64,000 bases of DNA from Bog-473 sp963754445 (GCA_963754445.1 CAVWFT010000002.1:1426001-1490000); one strand, 5' to 3'. Shown: positions 26,394 to 35,085, counted from the stretch's first letter. A program made the numbers and translations. Notes: generated by a model not told the origin, from the letters alone.

Positions 26394-26437
26394 GGCCCAC
26401 CCCTGACTGTGCTGGGTTTCGCGCTGAGCGGAAACCG

Positions 26438-26466
26438 GATTATCAAAATCTGCCAGAAGCATAATC
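26438..26466. promoter_or_regulatory. GATTAT/ATAATC inverted repeat upstream of aldehyde dehydrogenase
   Basis: GATTAT and ATAATC are perfect 6-base inverted arms with 17 bases between them, in the AT-rich gap before the aldehyde dehydrogenase. Read on the minus strand the inner arm gives GATAAT, a good -10 element. This may be a promoter with an overlapping regulator site. Confidence 0.4.
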
Positions 26467-26508
26467 GACGCCGTCGAGGACGGTCCGGGGTGGAGCCGGG
26501 CCTACGGC

Positions 26509-27477
26509 TCAGAGGGGGAAGGTCGGCGGGAGTGTCCGGCTGGCCAGGACGTCGGTCCCCAGCTGGCGAGTGAGGCTCTTGCCGGCACCGAGGAGTTGGT
26601 CCAGGACCACGATCCGTTTGAGATAGCGATGGAACGGATGCTCGGCGGTGAAGCCGATGCCGGCCAGGACCTGTTGGCAGTGTTTCGCGGCGGTGCGCGC
26701 GCTCCGGCCGGCCATGCCCTTGGCCATGGCGGCGCTCGCCGGCGACGGGTTGTCCCAGGCGGCGGCGAGCAGGCTGTCGGCCGCCTCGATCGCGATCAGG
26801 CTTTCCGCCAGCCTGTGCCGCACGGCTTGGAACATGCTGATGGGCCGGCCGAACTGGACCCGGTCGAGCGCGTGCTGGCGGGCCAGTTCGAGCATGCCCC
26901 GGCCGGCACCGACCAGTTCATGGGCGAGCGCCAGCTGACCCAGCGAAATTGCGGCGTCCCAAGTTGCGGGTCGGGCGGGGGTCTCTCTGGCCAACGGGAG
27001 CGTCCCGGCCACGTCGACCAGCCCCAACCAGGGGTCGATCCCCTGCACGGGCCGCGTCGTGAACGCCGACGCCGACGCCTCGTACGCCCCGTACCCGTCG
27101 TCGAGGTGGGCCACGACGACGACGCGCTCGCGCCGGGTCAGTGTCCCGGTGCCCAGGCCCCGGACGGCCAATCCCTCCGACCTGATCCGACCCGGCGCGT
27201 CGTGACCGCGCAGTGGCGAAAGCACGATCGCAACCTGGCCCACGTGGTCGCCCATCGGGAGCAGGGCGGAGGTAAGCACGTCGTCGAGCGCCGATGACGT
27301 GGCCCCGGTGCGTCCCTGCGCGTCGAACAGGAGCGAGACCGCCGCGCGCTGGTCTACCTCGAGCGCATCACGCCACCCGAGTTCTGACAGGGCGCTGTCC
27401 ACCTCCTCCGCCTGGCCCGCCTCGGTGGCGTGCAAGATGCTCCGAGCGAAGAGATCGAGTTCCGCTCCTTCGATCAC
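26509..27477 (-). CDS. Acyl-CoA dehydrogenase family protein, probable small subunit
   Basis: 322 residues with the C-terminal helical dehydrogenase part (ALDRVQFGRPISMFQAVRHRLAESLIAIEAADSLLAAAW) and a degenerate N-terminal half. The EGTxEIQR catalytic segment is missing; the end reads VVLDQLLGAGKSLTRQLG. It pairs with the next gene upstream (27474), whose stop overlaps this GTG start by 4 bases. The layout mirrors the 13930/14948 pair, suggesting a second heteromeric acyl-CoA dehydrogenase with a different substrate range. It precedes the aldehyde dehydrogenase by 115 bases. Confidence 0.85.
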   Translation of the reverse strand: MIEGAELDLFARSILHATEAGQAEEVDSALSELGWRDALEVDQRAAVSLLFDAQGRTGATSSALDDVLTSALLPMGDHVGQVAIVLSPLRGHDAPGRIRSEGLAVRGLGTGTLTRRERVVVVAHLDDGYGAYEASASAFTTRPVQGIDPWLGLVDVAGTLPLARETPARPATWDAAISLGQLALAHELVGAGRGMLELARQHALDRVQFGRPISMFQAVRHRLAESLIAIEAADSLLAAAWDNPSPASAAMAKGMAGRSARTAAKHCQQVLAGIGFTAEHPFHRYLKRIVVLDQLLGAGKSLTRQLGTDVLASRTLPPTFPL

Positions 27478-28604
27478 CGATCGTCTCCCAAGTCGAGGAG
27501 CCGACGAGCGATGATGTTGCGCTGGATCTCCGAGCTGCCGCCGTAGATCGTGGCGGCGCGTGAGTAGAGATACTCCGCCCGCCAGCGCATGCTCTCCGGA
27601 TCGTCACCCAAGGCGACGTCCTCTCCGAACCCATCGGCAGCCAGGTCGAAGACCGCCTGTTCGGCCGCCGCCACCAGCGCTTTGTCAATCGACGTCTCGG
27701 CTCCCAGGGTGTCGCCCGAGGCCAGCCGCCGCTGGGTCGCTCGTGAGCGAGCCCGGAAGGCCCAGAGAAGCTCGATCGTCTCTCCGACGCTGGCCGGGTC
27801 GAGCACGCCGGGTGGGACCGAGGCCACCAGCTTCTCGAGGCGGCGTTGCATGTAGGCGGCGCGATGCCACAGCGCCGTGCTGCGCTCGTAGGGCAGCAAA
27901 TTCATGGCGATGGCCCAACCCTCGTCCACCTGGCCCAGGATCCGGTCCTCGGGAATGCGCACGTCGTCGTAGAAGACCTCGGAGAACTCGGCTACGCCGT
28001 GCATGGTCTCGATGGGGCGGACGCTGATCCCGGGCGTGTCCATGTCGATGAAGAACGCGGTGATGCCGCGGTGGGCCGACTCGGGGGTGCCCGTCCTCGT
28101 CAAGAGGACACACCGCGAGGCGAACTGGGCCAGGCTGGTCCACACCTTCTGGCCGTCGACCCGCCAACCGTCGTCGGTGCGGGTGGCCCGGCACATGAGT
28201 GCCCCGAGGTTGCTGCCCGTCTCGGGTTCCGAGAACCCCTGGCACCATGTCTCCTCGCCGCTGAGGAGCTTCGGGACCATGTCGGCGGCCAGGGCGTCGG
28301 AGGCGAAGTCGATCATCGTCGGGGCGAGCACCTCGGTCATGGAGTAGATGCCGGGTTCGACGAACTCCCGGGCGGTCAGCTGCTCGCCGAGATAGGCCCG
28401 CAGCAGGTTGGTGCCGCCGAGTCCGCCGACGCGCTCGGGCCAGCCCATCCGCATGAACCCGGCGTCGTAGGCCAGGCGCATCACCCGGCGCAGGTGCGCC
28501 ATCTGCGCGTCGAGGGTGCCGATGCCCTCGTAGTCCGGCGTGAGCTCGGCCGTGGTGGCGTCGAGCCACGCATCCACCGCCCCCTTGAACTGGTCGAGCT
28601 CCAT
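27474..28604 (-). CDS. Acyl-CoA dehydrogenase family protein, probable large subunit
   Basis: 376 residues, exactly the length of the protein at 14948. FAD-side motif TWCQGFSEPETGSNLGAL, then GWRVDGQKVWTSLAQFA, and C-terminal ATIYGGSSEIQRNIIARRLLDLG. The canonical Glu before GT is Gly here (YGGSSEIQR), as in heteromeric FadE subunits; LLPYERSTALWH is the candidate mid-chain base region (inference). ATG 28604 lies 9 bases after the SnoaL-like gene. It is in a minus-strand operon with its partner subunit and probably under the TetR regulator encoded divergently at 29254. Confidence 0.9.
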   Translation of the reverse strand: MELDQFKGAVDAWLDATTAELTPDYEGIGTLDAQMAHLRRVMRLAYDAGFMRMGWPERVGGLGGTNLLRAYLGEQLTAREFVEPGIYSMTEVLAPTMIDFASDALAADMVPKLLSGEETWCQGFSEPETGSNLGALMCRATRTDDGWRVDGQKVWTSLAQFASRCVLLTRTGTPESAHRGITAFFIDMDTPGISVRPIETMHGVAEFSEVFYDDVRIPEDRILGQVDEGWAIAMNLLPYERSTALWHRAAYMQRRLEKLVASVPPGVLDPASVGETIELLWAFRARSRATQRRLASGDTLGAETSIDKALVAAAEQAVFDLAADGFGEDVALGDDPESMRWRAEYLYSRAATIYGGSSEIQRNIIARRLLDLGDDR

Positions 28605-28613
28605 CGCCCGGCG

Positions 28614-29054
28614 CTATCCCGCCGATGCGTCGGTGGGAAGTGGCCGGGTGGGGTCGTGCGCTTTCCCCGAATCGCGAGAGCCGTTGCGGCGGAGGAAGGT
28701 CATCGCCCTCGTGTGCAGCTTCCACCCCTGCGCGGTCCTGCGGTACGTGTCCGTGTACCAGCCGATGCGCATGTGATGGTTCGTCTGGTCCACGAAACAG
28801 AGCGGTTGGCCGCCCGTCCCGGCGTCACCGTCGAGCTCGAGGACGGGTGTGCCGGTGAGGAACAGACCCTTGGGAGCGGCCGCCACGAGCGACGGGAAGT
28901 CGGCCAGCGTGTAGGTGGAGCCGAACGCGCTGTAGGTGCCGTCCGGGGTGAAGACGTCCATCACCGCCTCGATGTCGTCCTGGGTCATTCCCAGGGCGTA
29001 GCGGGCCAACACCTGCTCGAGTTCCTTGACGTCTGCCAGTTCGGACTGGTCCAT
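28614..29054 (-). CDS. SnoaL-like / NTF2-fold protein
   Basis: 146 residues. The N-terminal helix and motif DVKELEQVLARYALGMTQDDIEAVMDVFTPDGTYS, then QTNHHMRIGWYTDTYRRTAQGWKLHTRAMTF, are typical of the SnoaL_4/nuclear-transport-factor-2 fold used by small isomerases, dehydratases and many uncharacterised proteins beside steroid genes. ATG 29054 fits the domain; the longer frame to 29180 is basic low-complexity sequence. It heads the minus-strand operon with the dehydrogenase pair and faces a divergent TetR gene across 199 bases. It may bind or isomerise the same hydrophobic ligand; function unproven. Confidence 0.82.
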   Translation of the reverse strand: MDQSELADVKELEQVLARYALGMTQDDIEAVMDVFTPDGTYSAFGSTYTLADFPSLVAAAPKGLFLTGTPVLELDGDAGTGGQPLCFVDQTNHHMRIGWYTDTYRRTAQGWKLHTRAMTFLRRNGSRDSGKAHDPTRPLPTDASAG

Positions 29055-29253
29055 GGACCTGCACGATAACAGCATTCTCATTTTCGGAAACAGTGTGGAA
29101 CGGCTGCTCGCTGTTGCGATCCGGCTCGCTCGACGACCGGCTCGGCACACGGGGCGACGACACCGAAAGCGCCACTGCACGAACGGGTGGAGGCGGGGCC
29201 GAGTCCAGGGAGAGTCTCACTCTCGTGTATGGGAAACCCGGTACACTGCCGCG
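29055..29253. promoter_or_regulatory. Divergent region, SnoaL-like operon / tetR
   Basis: 199 bases without a gene. The only AT-rich stretch (29068-29092) holds CATTCTC (29073-29079) followed by ATTTTCGGAAAC. The CATTCTC box resembles half-sites upstream of the LLM gene (32108-32114) and, more loosely, those at 8313 and 21208. Probably both promoters and the TetR operator. Confidence 0.4.
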
Positions 29254-29973
29254 ATGACTGCGGCCGACCCGCCTGCCGACGCCTCGAACGGAGACGCCCC
29301 GGTGCGGCGGCGGGATCTGGCGGTGGCCCGCTCGCTCGATTCGGCCCGGGCACGGAGCGAAGGGCGGGTCCAGCGCTTCCTCGATGCCGGATTCGAGCTC
29401 CTCTCCAGCGCCGAGTCGGGCAAGGAGTTCACCGTCCAGGAGGTGGTCGACCGCTCCGGTCAGTCGCTCCGCAGCTTCTACCAGTACTTCGCAGGAAAGC
29501 ACGAGCTGTTGCTCGCCCTGTTCGACGAAGCTATCCGCTCCACCGCCGACCGCCTCGAGGAGCTCATCGCGCACGAGACGACGCCGGTCGACCGGCTGCG
29601 CTGCTTCGTGGTCGAGTACTACCGGATGTGCCTGCCCGCAGCCGAGGGCGGCCCGTCGAAGAACAATCCGACCCCGGTCATGGCCGAGTTCTGCCACCAA
29701 TTGCTGACGGCACACCAGACCGAGGCGGCGCGAGCCTTCGTGCCACTCGTCGCGTTGCTGGAGAAGGCCCTGGCCGATGCAGTCGAAGTCGGTGCGGTCC
29801 GCCCGGGCCTCGACACTGACGATGCCGCCGGCCGCATCCTCTCCACCATCATGTTCAACGCCGCCTATGCATCCACCATCAGTGGGGCCGAGCCGCACAG
29901 CGCCGACACGGCGTCCGAGGAGATCTGGGCCTTCATCTCGGGTGGCGTGCTGTCGGATCTGTCGGCCGTCTGA
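29254..29973 (+). CDS. TetR/AcrR family transcriptional regulator
   Basis: 239 residues. N-terminal TetR DNA-binding domain: RSEGRVQRFLDAGFELLSS, then the recognition helix region FTVQEVVDRSGQSLRSFYQYFAGKHELLLALFDEAI. The all-helical ligand domain follows. I choose ATG 29254 because the frame upstream to 29026 runs into the divergent promoter. It probably represses the divergent SnoaL-FadE operon and releases on binding an acyl-CoA or hydrophobic ligand, as is usual for TetR proteins beside acyl-CoA genes (family knowledge). The following gene is convergent. Confidence 0.9.
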   Translation: MTAADPPADASNGDAPVRRRDLAVARSLDSARARSEGRVQRFLDAGFELLSSAESGKEFTVQEVVDRSGQSLRSFYQYFAGKHELLLALFDEAIRSTADRLEELIAHETTPVDRLRCFVVEYYRMCLPAAEGGPSKNNPTPVMAEFCHQLLTAHQTEAARAFVPLVALLEKALADAVEVGAVRPGLDTDDAAGRILSTIMFNAAYASTISGAEPHSADTASEEIWAFISGGVLSDLSAV

Positions 29974-29997
29974 TCTCGCGCCGGTTGCTGCCCTCCC

Positions 29998-31104
29998 TCA
30001 GGGAAGCGCCAGTCGTTCGCGCAAGAGGCTGAGCACGTCGAGATCGACGATCGCCTGGGTCGTGCGGATCATGGCCGACCGGCCGATCTCGGCCGGTTGC
30101 CACTGTGACCCCATGGCAGCCGTCGTTGTCGCGGACACCCACGAGTAGACCGAGAAGGTGCGGTACTGCTGCCACTGCAGCGTTTCGTCCAACTGGATCT
30201 TCCGGCGGGCCAATCCTTCGCGGTACCGCGTCAGGAGCGCATGTTCCTCGGCCCGCCTGACGTCGGTGGGGAGCGAGTTGCACAGGAAGTAGGACACGTC
30301 GCGCATGCCGGGGAACCGGCTGGCCACCGCCCAGTCGAAGAATCCGGTTCGTCCGCCGTCGACGAACAGGTTCCCGATGTGGTCGTCCCCGTGGATCAGC
30401 GTGGCGTCACCCTCGCTCCACATGGCGGCGATGTCGCGGTAGGCCGAGACATAGAGCTCGCCCAACGAGCGGAATGCCGGAGGCATCTCGCCCGAGAACT
30501 GATCGAGTGCCGAACGCACCACGCCCGCCCCGCCTCCGACGCCCTTTTTCTTCTTCTCCGATCCGGCGGAGCCGTCCGCTGAGCCGCCGGACTTCCCCGA
30601 GGCCGGCCGCTCGCGGCGTTTCGAGCTCAGGGCATGGGTACCGAGCCAGGGCAGTTCCTGCTCCCAGAATGTCGCATGCAACGCGGCCAACTCGTCCATC
30701 AGCGACGACGCCACCGCCAGGACGTCGGCGTCCTCCGGCCCGGGGAAGCGGCAACCCGACGCGGTCAAGTCCTCGAGCACCATGATGAACGAGCCGTCCT
30801 CCTCGTCGCACGCGGCGTGCCAGACCTCCGGGGAGCGAACGGGCAATTCGCCGCCCACGGCTGCGTAGAAGCGCGCCTCGGCCACCCCGAGTCCGGTCAC
30901 CGCGAGGAATTGGCGTTGTTCGGGGAGGAACGGCTGCAGCTTCACGAAGAGCGTCTCGGGCGGGCCGTCGGCGTCGATCCGCACGCGGGCCCGTCCGGTC
31001 GTCCCCGAATGGGCATCGATCACCTCGACGGACCGCACCTCGGTCCCGAGCGTCTCGCCGAACCAGGGCGCCGTCAGTGCCTCGACCGAACCCGGAATGC
31101 TCAC
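29998..31104 (-). CDS. Aminoglycoside-phosphotransferase-fold kinase-like protein (EcKinase/DUF1679 type)
   Basis: 368 residues. A protein-kinase-like small-molecule phosphotransferase: the Brenner motif LIHGDDHIGNLF gives catalytic Asp and Asn, and GRTGFFDWAVASRFPGMRDVSYFL is the metal-binding DFG equivalent. An insert of about 25 residues rich in Lys, Gly and Ser (GKSGGSADGSAGSEKKKKG) interrupts the middle and is probably a flexible loop. The family includes ecdysteroid kinases and acyl-CoA dehydrogenase (ACAD10/11) N-terminal domains, and often occurs beside steroid or fatty acid genes. The start is GTG 31104. It follows the LLM oxidoreductase by 9 bases. Substrate unknown; antibiotic resistance is not implied. 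Confidence 0.85.
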   Translation of the reverse strand: MSIPGSVEALTAPWFGETLGTEVRSVEVIDAHSGTTGRARVRIDADGPPETLFVKLQPFLPEQRQFLAVTGLGVAEARFYAAVGGELPVRSPEVWHAACDEEDGSFIMVLEDLTASGCRFPGPEDADVLAVASSLMDELAALHATFWEQELPWLGTHALSSKRRERPASGKSGGSADGSAGSEKKKKGVGGGAGVVRSALDQFSGEMPPAFRSLGELYVSAYRDIAAMWSEGDATLIHGDDHIGNLFVDGGRTGFFDWAVASRFPGMRDVSYFLCNSLPTDVRRAEEHALLTRYREGLARRKIQLDETLQWQQYRTFSVYSWVSATTTAAMGSQWQPAEIGRSAMIRTTQAIVDLDVLSLLRERLALP

Positions 31105-31113
31105 TGCACGCCC

Positions 31114-32079
31114 TCAGCCCGCCTTGTGCAGTGCGGGAACGACCGAGGCCAGGAACTCGCGCGTCCGTTCGGCCGAGGCCTTGATCTGGTCCCTGCCCTC
31201 ACCGAGCGGCACGATACGGCAGTTCAGGTCGGTGACGCCCGCTTCGGCGAAGGCATGCAACCGCTTTTCCATGGCCGTCTCGCTCCCGCAGATCAGCACG
31301 TCTCCGATGGACTCGGCATCGCCGTGCTCCATCAGCCGGACGTAGTTCGGGGAGGCCACGACCTCGCTCAGCGTGCGGTTGGTCCGCTCGATCGCTGCGT
31401 CCACCTCGTCGTCACGACACAGGCACACGGGAACGCCGGCCATGACGCGGGGTGCCGGCCGGCCGGCACCGTCGGCCGCCTTCGTGATCTGGGGAACCAC
31501 GTGCGACGCGATCGTGCGCTCGTCGGCCAACCAGAGCACGGTTCCGGCCGCCCGTTCGCCGGCCAGCTTCAACATCATCGGTCCCAGCGCGGCCAGCATG
31601 ACCGGCGTGGGCGTGACGTCGGTGATGTCGAGAGGTTGGCGGATCTTGAACAGTTCGTTGTCGACCTCGACCACGCCGGGACCGGCCAGCGCCTGATCGA
31701 GCACGTCGAGGTAGCAGCGCGCCGTGGTGGCTTGGCGCTCGTAGGGCAGGCCCATCATGTCGTTGATGATCCAGTGATGGGACACGCCGACCCCGAGGGT
31801 GAATCGCCCTCGGCACACGGCCTGGTTCGACAGGGCCTGCTGGGCCAGCACCACCGGATGACGCGGTTGGAGGGGGACGATGGAGGTCCCGATCTCGATG
31901 CGCGAGGTGGCCAGTCCGAGCAGGGTCACCGCCGTCATCACGTCGATCTCGTCGGGGATCTGCGGTGTCCAGATGGTGTCGAGGCCGGCCTCGTCGGCCC
32001 AGCGGGCGTCAGCCTGCAGTTTCTCCACCTTGGTCGCGTAGCGACCCCGGTCGGCGCTGACCTGAAGACCGATTCGCAT
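31114..32079 (-). CDS. LLM-class F420-dependent oxidoreductase
   Basis: 321 residues of the luciferase-like monooxygenase superfamily, in the size range of F420-dependent enzymes. Motifs are MRIGLQVSADRGRY at the N-terminus, GLDTIWTPQIPDEIDV, SRIEIGTSIVPLQPRHPVVLAQQALSNQAVCRGRFTLGVGVSHHWIIND, and the C-terminal EKRLHAFAEAGVTDLNCRIVP. Cofactor F420 is inferred from subfamily likeness, not proven. ATG 32079 is used, with GGAAGGAG 7 bases upstream; a GTG one codon earlier is possible. It leads a two-gene minus unit with the kinase-like protein and is divergent from the SDR operon. Confidence 0.88.
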   Translation of the reverse strand: MRIGLQVSADRGRYATKVEKLQADARWADEAGLDTIWTPQIPDEIDVMTAVTLLGLATSRIEIGTSIVPLQPRHPVVLAQQALSNQAVCRGRFTLGVGVSHHWIINDMMGLPYERQATTARCYLDVLDQALAGPGVVEVDNELFKIRQPLDITDVTPTPVMLAALGPMMLKLAGERAAGTVLWLADERTIASHVVPQITKAADGAGRPAPRVMAGVPVCLCRDDEVDAAIERTNRTLSEVVASPNYVRLMEHGDAESIGDVLICGSETAMEKRLHAFAEAGVTDLNCRIVPLGEGRDQIKASAERTREFLASVVPALHKAG

Positions 32080-32201
32080 CACGGGACTCCTTCCATCGGG
32101 GAAATGCCATTCTCGCCAAAGGTATATGTTATTTCTGTTCCGATCGGGCTGCTGGAGTGCGGATCAGGCCCCGGTCGGCGGTACGTCACGGGGAGGATTC
32201 G
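32080..32201. promoter_or_regulatory. Divergent promoter region, LLM gene / SDR-TauD operon
   Basis: 122 bases. AATGCCATT (32103-32111) is a 9-base palindrome within GAAATGCCATTCTC, and the following AAAGGTATATGTTATTTCTG is the AT-rich core with TATATG/TATGTT -10-like hexamers. Likely holds both promoters and one operator. Confidence 0.4.
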
Positions 32202-32954
32202 ATGTCGCAGGTCAGCCGGGTTTCTGTCGTCACCGGGGGCGGGTCGGGCATGGGTCGGGCGATATGCCACCACCTGGCCCGGCAGGGTCGCTCCGTGGCG
32301 GTGCTGGACCTCAACGAGGAGGGCGCCCGCCAGGTAGCCCAGGAAGTGGAGGGGGAGGGCGGTCGCGCCACGGCCATCGCCGTCGACGTGAGCGACCGCG
32401 CCGCCATCGACGACGCCTACGGCCAGGTGCGGGCAGCGCTCGGGCCGATCGAGATCCTGGTCACGAGCGCCGGCATCGAGGGATTCGAGAACTTCCTCGA
32501 CATCACCCCCGAGTCCTGGGACCGCATGATGGCGGTCAACCTCACCGGCACGTTCCACTGCGTCCAGCTCGCCGTGCCCGACATGGTGGCCGCACACTGG
32601 GGCCGGATCGTCACCATCTCCTCCTCGTCTGCCCAGTCGGGCACGAGGCGCATGTCGCACTACGTCGCGTCGAAGGGCGGCGTCATCGCGTTCACCAAGG
32701 CCTTGGCGCTCGACCTGGCCCCCGACGGCATCACGGTGAACACCATCCCCCCCGGCGTCATCGACACGCCGATGATGCGTCGGCCCATCGAGTCGGGCGC
32801 CATGGCCAGCATGGAGCAGGTGATCGCCCGGGCGCCGCTGGGACGGGCGGGGACCCCCGACGACATCGCCGTCGCCACGGCGTTCCTCTGCTCGGAGGAG
32901 GCGGGCTACATCACCGGGCAGCAGATCAACGTGAACGGCGGCTGGTACCTGTGA
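32202..32954 (+). CDS. Short-chain dehydrogenase/reductase
   Basis: 250 residues, classical SDR. Cofactor motif VTGGGSGMG near the N-terminus, DVSD for adenine, NLTGT, catalytic Ser in TISSSSAQSG, then Tyr and Lys in HYVASKGG, and INVNGGWYL at the C-terminus. The acidic residue after strand 2 (VLDLN) favours NAD(H). ATG 32202 has GGGAGGA 4 bases upstream. It opens an operon and its stop overlaps the TauD-like start (GTGA). It is a close paralogue of the SDR at 38810, sharing long blocks such as LAVPDM and GRIVTISSSSAQSG. It likely oxidises an alcohol on the operon's substrate. Confidence 0.93.
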   Translation: MSQVSRVSVVTGGGSGMGRAICHHLARQGRSVAVLDLNEEGARQVAQEVEGEGGRATAIAVDVSDRAAIDDAYGQVRAALGPIEILVTSAGIEGFENFLDITPESWDRMMAVNLTGTFHCVQLAVPDMVAAHWGRIVTISSSSAQSGTRRMSHYVASKGGVIAFTKALALDLAPDGITVNTIPPGVIDTPMMRRPIESGAMASMEQVIARAPLGRAGTPDDIAVATAFLCSEEAGYITGQQINVNGGWYL

Positions 32955-33781
32955 CGGTCACGTTGCAGACGCGGCCTCTCGGATCGGTCGGCGCCGAGGT
33001 CGTCGACCTGGAGCGCGACCGACTGCTCCACGACTCGGCATTGCCCGCCGCGGTCATGGGGGCGCTCGAGGAGTTCGGGGTGCTGGTCTTCCGTCGCCTT
33101 GGCATCGACGACGAGACGCAGATCGCCTTTTCGAAACGCCTCGACGACGTGGCCAAGACCGAGCCGGCCCCAGCGCCCCTCATCTACGTGGTCTCGCAGG
33201 ACCCGGCGAAGACCCACACGGCCGAATACACCAAGGGCACCTTCGCCTGGCATATCGACGGTGCGCAGGACGACGTACCGGCCAAGGCCACGACGCTGCG
33301 TGCGGTGACGCTGTCGGAGTCGGGCGGCGCAACGGAGTTCGCCAGCACGTACGCCGCCTTCGACGCGCTCAGCGCGGACGAGCGGGCGCGCTACGGGGAT
33401 CTCCGCGTGCTGCACTCCTTCGAGTCGTCACAGCGCCTGGCCAATCCCGATCCCACGCCCGAGCAGGTGACCCGCTGGCGCCAGAAGCCGGACAAGGAGC
33501 ATCCGCTGGTCTGGAAGCACCGGTCCGGGCGCTGCTCGCTGGTTATCGGGGCCACGGCGTCCCATGTGGTCGGGCTGCCCGTCGCCGAGGGAAGAGCACT
33601 TCTCGATCAGCTGTTGGGCCGGTCCACCACCGAGCAACGGGTGTATCGGCACGAGTGGGCCGAGGGTGACTTCGTGATCTGGGACAACACGGGTGTCCTG
33701 CACCGGGTCACTCCCTACGACCAGAACTCCGCCCGCGAAATGCATCGCACGACGATGAGCGGCGACGAGCCGATCCGATGA
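32951..33781 (+). CDS. TauD/TfdA-family Fe(II)/2-oxoglutarate-dependent dioxygenase
   Basis: 276 residues. The facial triad is visible as His101-x-Asp103 (FAWHIDGAQDD) and the distal His in GVLHRVTPY. The 2-oxoglutarate-binding Arg lies in AREMHRTTMSG near the C-terminus. It couples oxidative decarboxylation of 2-oxoglutarate to hydroxylation of a substrate, often releasing a leaving group such as sulfite or an aryl ether product. GTG 32951 overlaps the SDR stop (GTGA). The next gene, an amidohydrolase, follows after 27 bases. No sulfonate transporter or sulfur gene is near, so taurine is unlikely; the target is probably the compound degraded by this operon. Confidence 0.92.
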   Translation: MTVTLQTRPLGSVGAEVVDLERDRLLHDSALPAAVMGALEEFGVLVFRRLGIDDETQIAFSKRLDDVAKTEPAPAPLIYVVSQDPAKTHTAEYTKGTFAWHIDGAQDDVPAKATTLRAVTLSESGGATEFASTYAAFDALSADERARYGDLRVLHSFESSQRLANPDPTPEQVTRWRQKPDKEHPLVWKHRSGRCSLVIGATASHVVGLPVAEGRALLDQLLGRSTTEQRVYRHEWAEGDFVIWDNTGVLHRVTPYDQNSAREMHRTTMSGDEPIR

Positions 33782-33808
33782 ACCAGTTCCGATGAAGAGG
33801 AGCAATCG

Positions 33809-35053
33809 ATGAGCGACGTGACCATTCTGCGAGCCGACCGCTGGGTCGACGTCGAGGCGGGGGAGGTGCGCTCTCCGGCCGTTGTGGTGGTCGACGGCAA
33901 CACCATCGTCGCGCTCAACCCGGGTGAGCTGCCCAGCCCGGCCACCGAGATCGACCTCGGTGACGTGACCCTGCTGCCCGGCCTGATGGACATGGAGCTC
34001 AACATGCTCATCGGCGGCCCCGGTGGGCCCGACGGCCTGCCCGATCCCATGCACGGGGTCAAGGACTCGCCGGTCTACCGCACGCTCCGCGGCGTCGTGA
34101 ACTGCAAGACGACGTTGATGGCGGGGTTCACCACCTGCCGCAACCTGGGCCTGATGGTCTATACGGCCGGGTTCCTCCTCGACGTCGACCTCATGAAGGC
34201 CGTCGACAACGGCTGGTTCCCGGGCCCCCGCATCTTCCCGGCCGGTCACGCCATCACGCCGACCGGTGGTCATCTCGATCCGACCATGTTCCAGGGCCTC
34301 GCCCCGGGGATCATGCCCCAAAGCGTCGAATCGGGCATCGCCAACGGCGTGCCCGAGGTGCGCAAGTCCGTGCGCTACCAGATGAAGCACGGGGCGAAGC
34401 TCATCAAGATCTCGGCGTCGGGCGGCGTCATGTCGTTCAGCTCCGCGGCCGGGGCCCAGCAGTATTCCGACGAGGAGCTCGAGGCCATCGTCGACGAAGC
34501 CCACCGCAATGGCCTCCGGGTGGCCGCCCACGCCCACGGTGACGCCGGCATCCGGGCCTGCATACGGGCGGGCGTCGACTGCATCGAGCACGGGTCGCTG
34601 GCCACCGACGACACGTTGCAGGAGATGGCCAAGGCGGGGACCTTTCTGGTCGGCACCACCGCCTTGGCCGACCACATGGCCGTCGACCGCATCCACCCCA
34701 TCCTCCAGAAGAAGGCGGCCGAGATCTTCCCGCAGGCCCGGCGCATGTTCGGCCGGGCCCTCGAGTACGGCGTAAAGATCGCCTGCGGCTCGGACGCCCC
34801 GGCGATCCCGCACGGGAGCCAGGCCGAAGAGCTCATTTCCATGTGCGCTCGCGGGATGACGCCGATGCAGGCGCTGCAGGCCGCCACGGTGACGAGCGCC
34901 GATCTCATCGAGCACGCGCACGACCTGGGGCGCCTGGCTCCCGGGTACCTGGCCGACATCGTCGCGGTGCCCGGTGATCCCTCCGAGGACATCACGGTGA
35001 CCAAGGACGTGCGCTTCGTGATGAAGGATGGCCGCGTCTACAAGGGCGTCTGA
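33809..35053 (+). CDS. Amidohydrolase-superfamily protein with replaced HxH metal motif
   Basis: 414 residues of the imidazolonepropionase/prolidase-like branch. The fold is clear: LLPGLMDM after the first beta-sandwich, the strand-4 lysine in LIKISASGG, strand-5 histidine in VAAHAHGDAG, strand-6 histidine in CIEHGSL, strand-8 aspartate in CGSDAP, then GYLADIVAVPGDP. The strand-1 HxH that normally binds the alpha metal is replaced: PGLMDMELNM instead of PGLIDxHxH. It may bind one metal only, or use Glu/Asn ligands. ATG 33809 has GAGGAG upstream. Its place after an SDR and a TauD-like oxygenase suggests hydrolysis of a ring, lactone or amide product. Confidence 0.9.
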   Translation: MSDVTILRADRWVDVEAGEVRSPAVVVVDGNTIVALNPGELPSPATEIDLGDVTLLPGLMDMELNMLIGGPGGPDGLPDPMHGVKDSPVYRTLRGVVNCKTTLMAGFTTCRNLGLMVYTAGFLLDVDLMKAVDNGWFPGPRIFPAGHAITPTGGHLDPTMFQGLAPGIMPQSVESGIANGVPEVRKSVRYQMKHGAKLIKISASGGVMSFSSAAGAQQYSDEELEAIVDEAHRNGLRVAAHAHGDAGIRACIRAGVDCIEHGSLATDDTLQEMAKAGTFLVGTTALADHMAVDRIHPILQKKAAEIFPQARRMFGRALEYGVKIACGSDAPAIPHGSQAEELISMCARGMTPMQALQAATVTSADLIEHAHDLGRLAPGYLADIVAVPGDPSEDITVTKDVRFVMKDGRVYKGV

Positions 35054-35085
35054 GCGGACGGCCTGCCCAACGAAGAGGAGGCTCC

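Noticed and set aside
29998..31104. Aminoglycoside resistance gene
   Set aside because: The kinase fold is shared, but the motifs fit the EcKinase/DUF1679-like branch and the context is catabolic.
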